Positions 16,149-25,011 of a stretch of 64,000 nucleotides of DNA are shown one piece after another. The position numbers and the translations under genes were made by a program. This DNA is from Neobacillus cucumis. Lineage in GTDB: Bacteria > Bacillota > Bacilli > Bacillales_B > DSM-18226. The stretch is taken from assembly GCF_016107705.1 (NCBI RefSeq), contig NZ_JAEHGC010000002.1:434001-498000 (forward strand), in the 5' to 3' direction. Under the pieces are notes generated by a model. It saw only the letters and a program-made list of their open reading frames with translations. It was not told where the DNA came from and did not search any database. The stretch's first letter is position 1; each line of letters begins with the position of its first letter.

Positions 16149-17174
16149 ATGATATCGGCGAAAAAAATGTTTACGACGATTGACACACATACCGGCGGGA
16201 ATCCAACACGCACGGTAACAAGCGGTGTTCCAAAGCTGACTGGCAACACCATGTCAGAAAAAATGCTGCAAATGAAAAACGAGTATGACTGGATTCGTAA
16301 ATTTTTAATGAATGAACCGCGGGGACATGGGGTTATGTCGGGTGCATTACTAACTGACCCATGTCATCCTGATGCGGACGTCGGTGTTATTTTTATCGAA
16401 ACCGGCGGCTATTTACCGATGTGCGGCCATGACACAATTGGCGTTTGTACCGCGCTAATTGAATCGGGAATGGTGGAAGCTGCTGAGCCGGTCACTTACA
16501 TTACATTGGACACACCGGCAGGCTTGGTCAAAACAGAGATTCAAGTAGAAAATGGCAAGGCAAAACAGGTTACATTCCGAAATATAGAGTCTTTCTTATA
16601 TAAATCGATACAGGTTGAGGTAGAAGGTTTTGGTGAAATCGATTGTGATATTGCCTACGGCGGCAATTTTTACGGGATTTTGGACGCAAGGAAGCTAAAT
16701 TTGGAACTGACCCCTTCAAATGCTTCTAAGATTATTGAAAAAGCAATCAAGATTCGGAAAACAATTAATCAGCAGAATGAAATTGTCCACCCTGTTTTTC
16801 CGTTTATCCGCGGCTTGACACATATTGAATTTTATACCGATCCGGTTCATCGGGATGCCGATTTGAAAAATACAGTTGTCGTGCCTCCGGGTGGAATTGA
16901 CCGCTCTCCATGCGGAACGGGGACTTCAGCAAAATTAGCTGTACTCTTCAATAAAGGAGATTTGACCGTAGGTGAAGAATTTGTTCATGAAAGCATCGTC
17001 GGTTCATTATTTAAGGCACGAATTTTGGAAACAAGTGAGGTTCAGGGCTATCCGGCAGTTATTCCGGAAATAACGGGATCGGCATGGTTGATGGGTTTCC
17101 ATACATTCCTTTATAACGAAGAAGACGAATTAAATGAAGGATTTTTATTAATTCCTGCAGCGGAGGATCATTAA
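16149..17174 (+). CDS. proline racemase superfamily enzyme; likely 4-hydroxyproline 2-epimerase or proline racemase
   Basis: 341 residues. Both catalytic thiols are present: C92 in MCGHDTIG and C255 in SPCGTGTSA. A Cys/Cys pair indicates two-base racemase/epimerase chemistry rather than the trans-3-hydroxyproline dehydratases, where the second Cys is typically Thr. TIDTHTGGNPTR at the N-terminus is the substrate-pocket signature. In this cluster it would turn trans-4-hydroxy-L-proline into cis-4-hydroxy-D-proline for the dehydrogenase. It is followed 14 bases later by a paralogue. Confidence 0.85.
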   Translation: MISAKKMFTTIDTHTGGNPTRTVTSGVPKLTGNTMSEKMLQMKNEYDWIRKFLMNEPRGHGVMSGALLTDPCHPDADVGVIFIETGGYLPMCGHDTIGVCTALIESGMVEAAEPVTYITLDTPAGLVKTEIQVENGKAKQVTFRNIESFLYKSIQVEVEGFGEIDCDIAYGGNFYGILDARKLNLELTPSNASKIIEKAIKIRKTINQQNEIVHPVFPFIRGLTHIEFYTDPVHRDADLKNTVVVPPGGIDRSPCGTGTSAKLAVLFNKGDLTVGEEFVHESIVGSLFKARILETSEVQGYPAVIPEITGSAWLMGFHTFLYNEEDELNEGFLLIPAAEDH

Positions 17175-17187
17175 GGGGGAGAGATCG

Positions 17188-18192
17188 GTGAAGTTTACGA
17201 AGCATTTTTCAACCGTTGATATGCACACGGGCGGCGAGCCATTTCGAATCATTACATCAGGTGTTCCCTTTTTAAAAGGGGATACCATTTTGGAAAAGCG
17301 TGCTTATTTTAAAAAATATCACGATGAGGTTCGACAGGTGTTGATGTTTGAACCGAGGGGCCATCACGGGATGTACGGCTGCGTGATTACTCCTCCGGAA
17401 CGGGAAGATTCCGATTTCGGCATTCTGTTTATGCATAATGAAGGGCTTAGTACGATGTGTGGACATGGAACGATTGCGGCGGTTACATATGCAATTGAAA
17501 GCGGGCTGGTTGCGGCAACGGGTGAGGAAACACAAGTGGTAATCGACAGCCCTGCCGGGAAGCTGACAGCTTATGCCCAGTGTGAGGGAACAAAAGTAAA
17601 GTCCGTATCCTTTGAAAATGTTCCATCCTTTGTTTTTTATGAAAACTCCCCTGTCGTGGTGGATGGGAAAAATTATACCGTTGATATTGCTTATGGTGGC
17701 GCTTTTTATGCGATTGTCGATGCAAAGGAATTTGGTCAGAAAGTGGATATTGACCATCTCGCAGCATTACAAAAAATTGGGATGGAGATTAAGCGTGAAC
17801 TTGAATCGTCCATTGAGGTTGTTCATCCATTTGAAAAGGATATAAACGGAATTTACGGGGTTATTTTTACAGATGAGCCCAAGCTTGAAGATTCCGATTC
17901 ACGCAATGTAACGATTTTTGCCGATGGACAGGTTGACCGTTCCCCATGCGGAAGCGGGACGGGTGCACGTGTAGCGCTTTTGAAGCAAAAAAGCCTGCTT
18001 CAGAAAGGCCAGCAATTTGTCCATGAGAGTATTGTGAACAGTCAATTTGTTGCGGAAATAATTGAAGAAACAGAATTTGGTCCATATTCAGCGGTCATTC
18101 CGAAAATTACCGGTAACGCCTTTATTACCGGCATGCACCAGTTTGTTGTTGATCCAACAGACCCATTACGCGGTGGTTTTTTAATAGGATAA
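17188..18192 (+). CDS. proline racemase superfamily enzyme, second paralogue (hydroxyproline epimerase-like)
   Basis: 334 residues. C91 in MCGHGTIA and C254 in SPCGSGTGA form a Cys/Cys active site, so a racemase/epimerase is expected. It differs from the preceding paralogue in the residues around both Cys and in TVDMHTGGEPFRI, so the two probably differ in substrate, for example 4- versus 3-hydroxyproline or proline. GGGGGAGATCG precedes the GTG-type start. Which paralogue does which step cannot be told from sequence. Confidence 0.85.
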   Translation: MKFTKHFSTVDMHTGGEPFRIITSGVPFLKGDTILEKRAYFKKYHDEVRQVLMFEPRGHHGMYGCVITPPEREDSDFGILFMHNEGLSTMCGHGTIAAVTYAIESGLVAATGEETQVVIDSPAGKLTAYAQCEGTKVKSVSFENVPSFVFYENSPVVVDGKNYTVDIAYGGAFYAIVDAKEFGQKVDIDHLAALQKIGMEIKRELESSIEVVHPFEKDINGIYGVIFTDEPKLEDSDSRNVTIFADGQVDRSPCGSGTGARVALLKQKSLLQKGQQFVHESIVNSQFVAEIIEETEFGPYSAVIPKITGNAFITGMHQFVVDPTDPLRGGFLIG

Positions 18193-18228
18193 GAGGCTGC
18201 TTGAATGGGAAGAAATGGAGGGTAGAGG

Positions 18229-19212
18229 ATGTTAGTTATAAGTGAAGAAGAAATAAAAAAAGCAATTGCCATGGAAGATGTGATGAAGGCAGTAGAGGTG
18301 GCACTTGTTGAATATTCAGAGGGAAGAACAGTTACACCGGTTCGCACGGCAATTAGCACTTCACAAACGGAGGGGACGGCCTTATTCATGCCATCCTTGG
18401 TGGAATCCGGAGGAGGTCTTGGGGTAAAATTCGTCTCCGTTTTTCCAAAAAATAAGGACAAAACCATTTACGGTGTCATGGTTTTATCCGATGTAGAAAC
18501 CGGGGAGCCGTTAGCTTTAATGGAATCTTCTTCCTTAACTGTTTTGAGGACCGGTGCGGCTTCCGGTCTGGCAACGAAGTATCTTGCTAAGGAGAATGCG
18601 TTGGTGCTGGGGGTGATAGGGACCGGGAGCCAGGCAAGAGGATTGATTGAAGCGATCTTACATGTTCGGCCTTCGATTAGGGAAATTCGCTTATATAATC
18701 GAACGAAGTCAAAAGCATCTCTACTGGCTGAGGAATTAAAGGCTCGCTACCAGGATCAGTGTCCGGAGATTTTTATTGCGGACGAAGCAGATGAGGCAGT
18801 ATGCGGTGCCGATATTATTGTAACGGCGACTACTTCCGAAAGGCCTGTTTTTTCCGCTGAAAGTGTTGCGCCCGGTGTACATATTAACGGGGTGGGATCC
18901 TTTAAGCCAAGCATGCAGGAAATACCAACAGAAATTATTACAAGTGCTACAAAAGTAGTGGTCGAAGCCAAGGAAGCTGCATTGGAGGAATGCGGTGATT
19001 TAATCAATCCAATTGAAGCGGGACTTTTTCAAGCAGATGATCTTTATGGAGAATTGGGCGAAATCATTAATGGTATGAGATCTGGGAGAGAATCCAATGA
19101 AGAAATTACCGTTTTTAAATCAGTAGGTTTAGCTGCGATGGATGTGGTCGTCGCTAAGGCGATTTATGATAAAGCTTTGGAATTGGGGATCGGTCAAAAA
19201 GTAAAACTTTAA
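18229..19212 (+). CDS. ornithine cyclodeaminase/mu-crystallin family; likely pyrroline-2-carboxylate reductase
   Basis: 327 residues. The Rossmann motif VIGTGSQARG is near residue 127, and VTATTSERPVF and HINGVGSFKPSMQEI are family-typical. Members act as ornithine cyclodeaminase, alanine dehydrogenase or ketimine reductase. Beside an aconitase X dehydratase the expected role is NAD(P)H reduction of pyrroline-2-carboxylate to L-proline, completing 3-hydroxyproline breakdown. GGAGGGTAGAGG lies upstream of the ATG. Confidence 0.85.
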   Translation: MLVISEEEIKKAIAMEDVMKAVEVALVEYSEGRTVTPVRTAISTSQTEGTALFMPSLVESGGGLGVKFVSVFPKNKDKTIYGVMVLSDVETGEPLALMESSSLTVLRTGAASGLATKYLAKENALVLGVIGTGSQARGLIEAILHVRPSIREIRLYNRTKSKASLLAEELKARYQDQCPEIFIADEADEAVCGADIIVTATTSERPVFSAESVAPGVHINGVGSFKPSMQEIPTEIITSATKVVVEAKEAALEECGDLINPIEAGLFQADDLYGELGEIINGMRSGRESNEEITVFKSVGLAAMDVVVAKAIYDKALELGIGQKVKL

Positions 19213-19238
19213 TATTTTAATAGGTGGTGTTTTTGAGT

Positions 19239-20705
19239 ATGCAAACCGAGGTTTTTACAAAAACATATTTTAATTATATTAATGGGGAATGGGTGGAAAG
19301 TGAATCAGGCGAGGTGATTAAAAGTATCAGTCCGGCGAACCGCTATGAAGTAGTCGGAAAGGTGCAAAAATCAACTCTTACCGATTTAAAAGCGGCTGTT
19401 TATGCAGCAAAAGTAGCAAAAAAATCCTGGTGGAAGCTTGGTGGTCCATCAAGGGGGAATTATTTGTTTAAGGTAGCCGATATTTTGGAGGCAAACCTAG
19501 ATGACATCGCCGTAACGATGACACGGGAAATGGGAAAAACCCTGCTGGAAGCAAAAGGAGAAACTGCTCGTGGTGTAGCAATCTTGCGCTATTATGCAGG
19601 GGAGGGGATGCGCAAATCAGGAGATGTTATCCCATCATCTGAAAGCGGTGCGTTAATGTTTACTACCAGAGCTCCATTAGGGGTGGTCGGGGTGATTACA
19701 CCATGGAATTTCCCTGTGGCGATACCGATTTGGAAGATTGCACCAGCTTTGATATACGGGAACACAGTTGTTTTTAAACCGGCTACAGAAGCTGCGGTGA
19801 CAGCGGCAAAAATGGTGGAGTGTTTTGAAAGAGCGGGGCTGCCAAAGGGGGTTTTAAATTTTGTTACGGGCTCAGGCTCGGTGATTGGGAATGGACTCAT
19901 TGAACATCCTGATATCAATGGAATTACGTTTACAGGATCTTCTGCAACCGGGAAAAGGGTTGGGCAGGGGGCCGTCGAGCGGGGTGCGAAATTCCAGCTT
20001 GAAATGGGCGGGAAGAACCCGGTGATTGTTGCTGAGGATGCAGATTTGGTGAAAGCAGTGGACGCTGTGATGAGTGGAGGGCTGAAATCAACCGGCCAAA
20101 AATGTACCTGTACGAGCCGGGTGATTGTTCACGAAAAGGTGTATGATGCGTTTAAGGAATTGTTATTGGAGAAGGTTCGCGGTATTAAGGTTGGGGACGG
20201 GCTTTCTGAAGGGACGTGGATGGGACCTTGTGCAAGTGAGAGCCAATTAAATACCGTTAAGTATTATATTAAAGTGGCGAAGAAGGAAGGCGCCGTCTTG
20301 CTTTGCGGAGGTGATCAGCCTGTTGATCCGGGGTTGAAGGATGGTTTTTATATCAATCCAACCGTATTTGAGGGTGTCACCACGGATATGGCAATTGCGC
20401 AGGAAGAGATTTTTGGGCCGGTGTTAGCGTTAATCAAGGTAGATTCACTGGAAAAAGCGATTGAAATCGCCAATGATTCAGAATACGGATTAAGTGCATC
20501 CATCTTTACCACGAATATTGGTAAAATGCTAACGTTTATTGATGATATGGAAGCGGGCTTGGTGAGGATCAATGCCGAAAGCGCCGGCGTCGAACTTCAG
20601 GCCCCATTCGGCGGAATGAAATCCTCCTCCTCCGGCTCAAGGGAACAAGGCGAAGCCGCCAAAGAATTCTACACCGCCATCAAAACCGTGTTCGTAAAAG
20701 GATAA
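19239..20705 (+). CDS. aldehyde dehydrogenase; likely 2-oxoglutarate semialdehyde dehydrogenase
   Basis: About 489 residues, a full-length ALDH. Catalytic Cys is C289 (GQKCTCT), the general-base Glu lies in LEMGGKNP, and [17 protein letters not shown] and FGPVLA are standard. Placement at the end of the cluster suggests oxidation of 2-oxoglutarate semialdehyde to 2-oxoglutarate, the last step of hydroxyproline degradation. ATG 19239 is chosen with AGGTGGTG nine bases upstream; GTG 19224, GTG 19227 and TTG 19233 are in frame but overlap or crowd that site. Confidence 0.88.
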   Translation: MQTEVFTKTYFNYINGEWVESESGEVIKSISPANRYEVVGKVQKSTLTDLKAAVYAAKVAKKSWWKLGGPSRGNYLFKVADILEANLDDIAVTMTREMGKTLLEAKGETARGVAILRYYAGEGMRKSGDVIPSSESGALMFTTRAPLGVVGVITPWNFPVAIPIWKIAPALIYGNTVVFKPATEAAVTAAKMVECFERAGLPKGVLNFVTGSGSVIGNGLIEHPDINGITFTGSSATGKRVGQGAVERGAKFQLEMGGKNPVIVAEDADLVKAVDAVMSGGLKSTGQKCTCTSRVIVHEKVYDAFKELLLEKVRGIKVGDGLSEGTWMGPCASESQLNTVKYYIKVAKKEGAVLLCGGDQPVDPGLKDGFYINPTVFEGVTTDMAIAQEEIFGPVLALIKVDSLEKAIEIANDSEYGLSASIFTTNIGKMLTFIDDMEAGLVRINAESAGVELQAPFGGMKSSSSGSREQGEAAKEFYTAIKTVFVKG

Positions 20706-20706
20706 A

Positions 20707-20735
20707 AAGGTGACAAAAAAAGTGACAGGCACCTT
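20707..20735 (+). repeat. dispersed element, copy 3, forming the hairpin after the cluster
   Basis: AAGGTG at 20707 faces CACCTT ending at 20735, and AGTGACAGGCACC (20721-20733) is a one-mismatch core. It directly follows the aldehyde dehydrogenase stop and could end the long transcript, though no T-run follows. Confidence 0.6.
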
Positions 20736-20816
20736 GTGAAAGGAGCCGTGTCGAATTTTTTCTCAAAAGTGAAGGTACTATCCTAGAAAGCTTGTCTAAA
20801 AACAGCCGATAAAAGT

Positions 20817-21029
20817 TTAGTAGAAAGTCGGATATGAAGTCCCAGGTGGTCTCCATGAAGGAGTCCCATAATAACCATAGGCAGGATTGTGTTGCTGAGT
20901 ATATGGCATGAAGTGGTTGTGAGGATTGGAATGATGATTGTGTGAGTGACTATGGGTATGATGGTTGTATTGTGCCATACACGCTCCAGGTTGTCCAGGA
21001 TGTGGTCCTGTTGTAATATTTTGAGTCAA
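20817..21029 (-). CDS. His-rich small protein, possible spore-coat protein
   Basis: 70 residues starting at TTG, with AAGAGGTG about six bases upstream. There are 11 His, concentrated in YNHHTHSHSHNHHSNPHNH, and the tail is rich in Tyr, Pro and Gly. There is no hydrophobic segment. Such composition is common among Bacillus coat proteins and metal-binding small proteins. It is not recognised as a named family. It is convergent with the hydroxyproline cluster. Confidence 0.6.
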   Translation of the reverse strand: MTQNITTGPHPGQPGACMAQYNHHTHSHSHNHHSNPHNHFMPYTQQHNPAYGYYGTPSWRPPGTSYPTFY

Positions 21030-21092
21030 TTGCTACACCTCTTTCATGTTGTATAATTTATATATTATGAAACTAAGTAAATTTGGTTACAA

Positions 21093-21131
21093 AAAGAGAG
21101 TGGAGCTTGGTTTTCCAAACTCCACTCTCTT
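21093..21131 (-). terminator. terminator of the dicarboxylate symporter gene
   Basis: AGAGAGTGGAG and CTCCACTCTCT form an 11-bp perfect stem flanked by A- and T-runs on both sides; on the minus strand it ends the gene at 21135. Confidence 0.85.
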
Positions 21132-21134
21132 TTT

Positions 21135-22394
21135 TTATGCGCTGATGGTTACATCAGCTTCTTCTGTTTCACCTTGAGGGTGGAATTCTTTTTCCATTTT
21201 GGATACGACGACTGTTGCTACGCCGTTTCCGATTAGGTTGGTGATGGCACGTGCTTCGGACATGAAGCGGTCGACACCTAGTAGAAGGGCAATTCCTTCA
21301 ACTGGTATAACCGGAAACGCTGATAGGGTAGCGGCAAGGGTAATGAAACCTGATCCGGTTACACCTGCTGCACCTTTTGAAGTTAGCATTAAAATACCGA
21401 GTAAAGTGATTTGATGCCAAATTGTGATATCTACATGATAGGCTTGTGCAATAAAGATTGCTGCCATTGAAAGGTAAATTGCAGTACCATCAAGGTTGAA
21501 TGAATACCCGGTTGGAACAACAAGACCTACAACAGACTTTGAACATCCGTATTTTTCAAGACGTTCCATCATCCTTGGTAATGCTGATTCAGAGGACGAA
21601 GTTCCTAAAACCAATAAAATTTCTTCTTTAATATAAGCGATGAATTTTAAAATATTAAAACCATAAAACTTTGCGACAGCTCCTAAAACAAAGACGATAA
21701 AGATAAACATGGTTAAGTACACGCTTCCCATTAATTTACCAAGCGATACTAATGAGCCAAGACCAAAATTACCAATCGTATATGCCATTGCCCCAAATGC
21801 TGCAACCGGTGAAAACTTCATGACAATATTAACAATTTTAAAGAAGATTTCCGTTAAATCTTCAAACAATGCAACAACCCGCTTGCCTTTTTCTCCGAAC
21901 GATGCTAGCGCAATTCCAAAAAGAACGGAGAAGAATAGGATTGGAAGGAGCTGGCCATTTGCCATAGCGGCAACAAAATTATCCGGAATAATTCCTAAAA
22001 TAAACTCGACAAATCCATGACTCGATTCTTTTGCTTGCTCTGTAAATTGTGCAATATCACTAGCTTTTGCACCATGAGTATTAAAACCGGAACCGGGCTT
22101 AAGGATATTGACAAGCAATAAACCAATTCCCAAAGCGATAGTCGAAATAATTTCAAAATAGAGGAGGGCTTTACCGCCAATTCGGCCAACCTTTTTCAAA
22201 TCTCCCATATTTCCAATTCCAATGACAATCGTAAAAAAGACAATTGGTGCGATAACCATTTTAATCAGTTTAATAAAAATATCTGCTAAAACCTTTAATT
22301 CTGCCCCGAATTTTGGAAACAAGAAACCAACAATAATTCCGAGAAGAATACCTGTTAAAACTTGAACCGTTAAATTTTTAAAATTAATCCTCAT
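21135..22394 (-). CDS. dicarboxylate/amino acid:cation symporter (DctP/GltP family)
   Basis: 419 residues with about eight membrane segments. The family signatures are a Ser-rich stretch ([11 protein letters not shown]), the substrate/Na+ motif [16 protein letters not shown], and [11 protein letters not shown]. It imports C4-dicarboxylates or acidic amino acids with protons or Na+. It is divergent from a DctSR-like two-component pair, the B. subtilis arrangement for fumarate/succinate uptake. AAGGGGTGTAAGAG precedes the ATG, and a consensus cre box lies 23-38 bases before the start. Confidence 0.92.
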   Translation of the reverse strand: MRINFKNLTVQVLTGILLGIIVGFLFPKFGAELKVLADIFIKLIKMVIAPIVFFTIVIGIGNMGDLKKVGRIGGKALLYFEIISTIALGIGLLLVNILKPGSGFNTHGAKASDIAQFTEQAKESSHGFVEFILGIIPDNFVAAMANGQLLPILFFSVLFGIALASFGEKGKRVVALFEDLTEIFFKIVNIVMKFSPVAAFGAMAYTIGNFGLGSLVSLGKLMGSVYLTMFIFIVFVLGAVAKFYGFNILKFIAYIKEEILLVLGTSSSESALPRMMERLEKYGCSKSVVGLVVPTGYSFNLDGTAIYLSMAAIFIAQAYHVDITIWHQITLLGILMLTSKGAAGVTGSGFITLAATLSAFPVIPVEGIALLLGVDRFMSEARAITNLIGNGVATVVVSKMEKEFHPQGETEEADVTISA

Positions 22395-22416
22395 CTCTTA
22401 CACCCCTTTTTAAATT

Positions 22417-22432
22417 TTGATATCGCTTTCAT
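22417..22432 (-). promoter_or_regulatory. cre box (CcpA site) at the symporter gene
   Basis: On the minus strand ATGAAAGCGATATCAA matches the cre consensus WTGNNARCGNWWWCAW at all 16 positions. Placed just upstream of the symporter start, it predicts catabolite repression. A 9-base-spaced direct repeat TTGGTC (22476 and 22485) further upstream could be a response-regulator site. Confidence 0.7.
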
Positions 22433-22602
22433 CCCATATCTACATGATAAAAGAAAATTCAGAAAAAATTATATTTTGGTCATATTGGTCTTATTGTTCC
22501 TTTTGTTATCTAAAAATTCTTGGAAATAGTGTTTATTCAATTTACTATCTTGATAAAATAGGTGATGATAGTGATAGATTATAAAACCAGGGGGGAACAG
22601 AG

Positions 22603-23280
22603 TTGTTTCCATTCAAGGTAATATTAGTAGAAGATGATCCAATGGTTCGGGAAGTACACCGCCAGTTTATTGAAAGAATTGAAGGATTTACAATCATAGG
22701 GACTGCTACAAACGGGCTCGAGGGACTTGCATTAATAAAAGAATCCAAACCAGATTTAGCTATTATCGATATTTACATGCCCCATGTAAATGGCTTGGAA
22801 ATGGTGAGAGAATTACGGTCAGAAGATTTATTGGTCGATGTCATTGCGATAACGGCTGCAAATGATATTGAAACCGTTCACCGCGTCCTCCAGCAAGGGG
22901 CCGTTGACTATATTATGAAACCTTTTACGTTTGAAAGAATCAAAAAATCTCTAGAAAACTATAAAGGATATCGCATGAAATTAAAGGAAAAAGATGTCTT
23001 TGGACAGGATGAGTTAGATCAGCTGTTATTTTTAAAAAATAAAGAAGAGCAAGAAATGGAGAACCTGCCGAAAGGGTTAAATCCGAATACATTAATCAAA
23101 ATTACAAGCTACCTTTCACTCCAAAATACCCCTGTTTCTGCTGAAGAAGTAGCCGAAGGAATTGGAATTGCCCGCGTTACAGCACGCAGGTATCTCGATT
23201 TTTTAGAAAAAGAGGGCAAGGTGAAAATTCATGTTCACTATGGAGGAGTAGGTAGACCGATAAATCGGTACGGAGTTTAG
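22603..23280 (+). CDS. response regulator, DctR/CitT-like
   Basis: 225 residues. The receiver domain has the acidic pair E10-D11-D12, phosphoacceptor D56 (LAIIDIYMPH) and conserved Lys in YIMKPF. The C-terminal half has a helix-turn-helix of the type seen in CitB/DcuR regulators (EEVAEGIGIARVTARRYLDFLE). Start TTG with GGGGGAACAG upstream. The partner kinase begins 31 bases downstream. By family and position it should activate the divergent symporter in response to extracellular dicarboxylates. Confidence 0.9.
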   Translation: MFPFKVILVEDDPMVREVHRQFIERIEGFTIIGTATNGLEGLALIKESKPDLAIIDIYMPHVNGLEMVRELRSEDLLVDVIAITAANDIETVHRVLQQGAVDYIMKPFTFERIKKSLENYKGYRMKLKEKDVFGQDELDQLLFLKNKEEQEMENLPKGLNPNTLIKITSYLSLQNTPVSAEEVAEGIGIARVTARRYLDFLEKEGKVKIHVHYGGVGRPINRYGV

Positions 23281-23311
23281 AATTACTAGGGTTTGAGAAG
23301 GAGAGAACATC

Positions 23312-24934
23312 GTGGAAGGGCTTGTATATAATCGACTTGGAAAGCCAAAGCTCCGTCTGCAGGCAGTCATTACATTGATGGTTTGCCTTGTAGTGGTATT
23401 GGCATTCCTAGTAACCGATTTATTGATCACCTACAGGATATCGAGTGAAACGGAAAAAACTCAAGCAAATAAAGCAACTCAAATTGCGAAAATCGTCGCT
23501 CAGACTCCACTTGTGATTGACGGACTTACTGGAAAAGCGGATGAAAAGGAAATCCAGGCATTTGCCAGTCAAATAAGGCAATCTACTCAGGTGGAGTTTG
23601 TGGTTGTCATGGATATGAACGGAATTCGAAAATCCCATCCGAATAAAGACAAAATTGGCCAACATTTTGTCGGTGGTGATGAAAAGGCCGTCCTGAAAGG
23701 AAAAGAGCATGTTTCGATAGCTAGAGGAACATTAGGAGTTTCATTACGTTCGTTCATTCCCGTCTACGATGAGGGCCACAAGCAGGTTGGGGCTGTTGCA
23801 GTCGGGATCTCTTTGGAAAAAGTCAATCAAGCGGTTGCACAAAGCCGGAATATCATCATTTTTGGGACGTTTTTCGGAATCTTGGTCGGAATCATCGGGG
23901 CCCTTTTTCTTGCAAGAAAAATCAAAAAAATATTATTTGGTCTTGAACCGAACGAAATTGCCAAAATACTCGAGGAAAGAAGTACAATGCTTCAATCTAC
24001 GAGAGAAGGGATACTTGCAGTCGATCAGGCTGGCAAAATTACGTTAGTCAATAATGAAGCCATTCGGCTGTTTGAAAAAGCGGGAATCCAGGATCCGCCG
24101 CTTGGAAGAAAAATTGATGGATATTTACCTAATTCTAGGTTAACCTCTGTTTTGAAATCAGGCGAGCATCATTATGATCAGGAGCAGGATATCGGCGGAG
24201 TTACGATTATTACGAATCGAGTTCCGATCATTGTGAAAGGAAAAATTGTCGGGGCAATAGCTACATTTCGTGAAAAAACGGAGATCAAGCAGTTGGCTGA
24301 ACAATTAACTGGCGTTAAGCTCTATGCGGAAGCATTACGAACCCAGTCGCATGAATTTATGAATAAATTACACGTGATTTCAGGGTTAATTCATATGAAA
24401 AATTATGAAATGGTTTCCTCGTATATAACCGATCTGGTTGATCATCAACAAACCGAAGTGAACTTTGTAGTCAGCCGCTTTAAAGATCCGGTTTTAGCTG
24501 GATTTCTTCTAGGAAAACTCAGCTTTGCAAGGGAAAACGGCTCTGAATTGACTATTGATGGGGAAGGGATTTTACCCGAACCTCGTCGCCAAGAGACAAC
24601 ACATGAATTAGTAACGATTCTTGGAAACCTGATTGACAATGCGTTGAATGCAGTGGAAGATTGTATGATTAAAACGGTTTCCCTCATGTTTGATTATTAC
24701 GAGGGTCAGCTTGTATTTGAAATACACGATACCGGAAAAGGAATTGAAGAATCCGCTTTGAATCAACTATTTATTAAAGGGTTTTCCACCAAAGGGCAAA
24801 ATAGGGGAATCGGCCTGTATTTAGTCAAGCAAAGCATCGAAGCCCTAAATGGAACCATTGAAGTCATATCAACAGAAGGCAAAGGCACTACCTTTATTGT
24901 GTCCTTGCCCTATCAAAGTAAAGAACAGGTGTAG
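23312..24934 (+). CDS. sensor histidine kinase, DctS/CitA-like
   Basis: 540 residues. A TM segment near 18-42 and another near 180-205 bracket an extracytoplasmic PAS-like sensor domain. A cytoplasmic PAS follows (about 225-330), then the histidine box LRTQSHEFMNK with H347, and an ATPase domain with NLIDNALNA, DTGKGI and GIGLYLV. This is the citrate/C4-dicarboxylate kinase architecture. GTG start preceded by GAAGGAGAGAAC. It pairs with the regulator just upstream. Confidence 0.92.
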   Translation: MEGLVYNRLGKPKLRLQAVITLMVCLVVVLAFLVTDLLITYRISSETEKTQANKATQIAKIVAQTPLVIDGLTGKADEKEIQAFASQIRQSTQVEFVVVMDMNGIRKSHPNKDKIGQHFVGGDEKAVLKGKEHVSIARGTLGVSLRSFIPVYDEGHKQVGAVAVGISLEKVNQAVAQSRNIIIFGTFFGILVGIIGALFLARKIKKILFGLEPNEIAKILEERSTMLQSTREGILAVDQAGKITLVNNEAIRLFEKAGIQDPPLGRKIDGYLPNSRLTSVLKSGEHHYDQEQDIGGVTIITNRVPIIVKGKIVGAIATFREKTEIKQLAEQLTGVKLYAEALRTQSHEFMNKLHVISGLIHMKNYEMVSSYITDLVDHQQTEVNFVVSRFKDPVLAGFLLGKLSFARENGSELTIDGEGILPEPRRQETTHELVTILGNLIDNALNAVEDCMIKTVSLMFDYYEGQLVFEIHDTGKGIEESALNQLFIKGFSTKGQNRGIGLYLVKQSIEALNGTIEVISTEGKGTTFIVSLPYQSKEQV

Positions 24935-24989
24935 TGTCCACTGGAGACGTACAAAATGGCGTAAAAGTCCACGGGCGGTGCCTGTCACC
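24934..24989 (+). repeat. dispersed element, copy 4
   Basis: GTGTCCACTGG at 24934, AAAGTCCACGGGC and the reverse-oriented core GGTGCCTGTCACC (24977-24989) fill the gap between the kinase and the AraC-type regulator. Confidence 0.75.
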
Positions 24990-25011
24990 GTATTGAAAGG
25001 GGGTCCCACGG

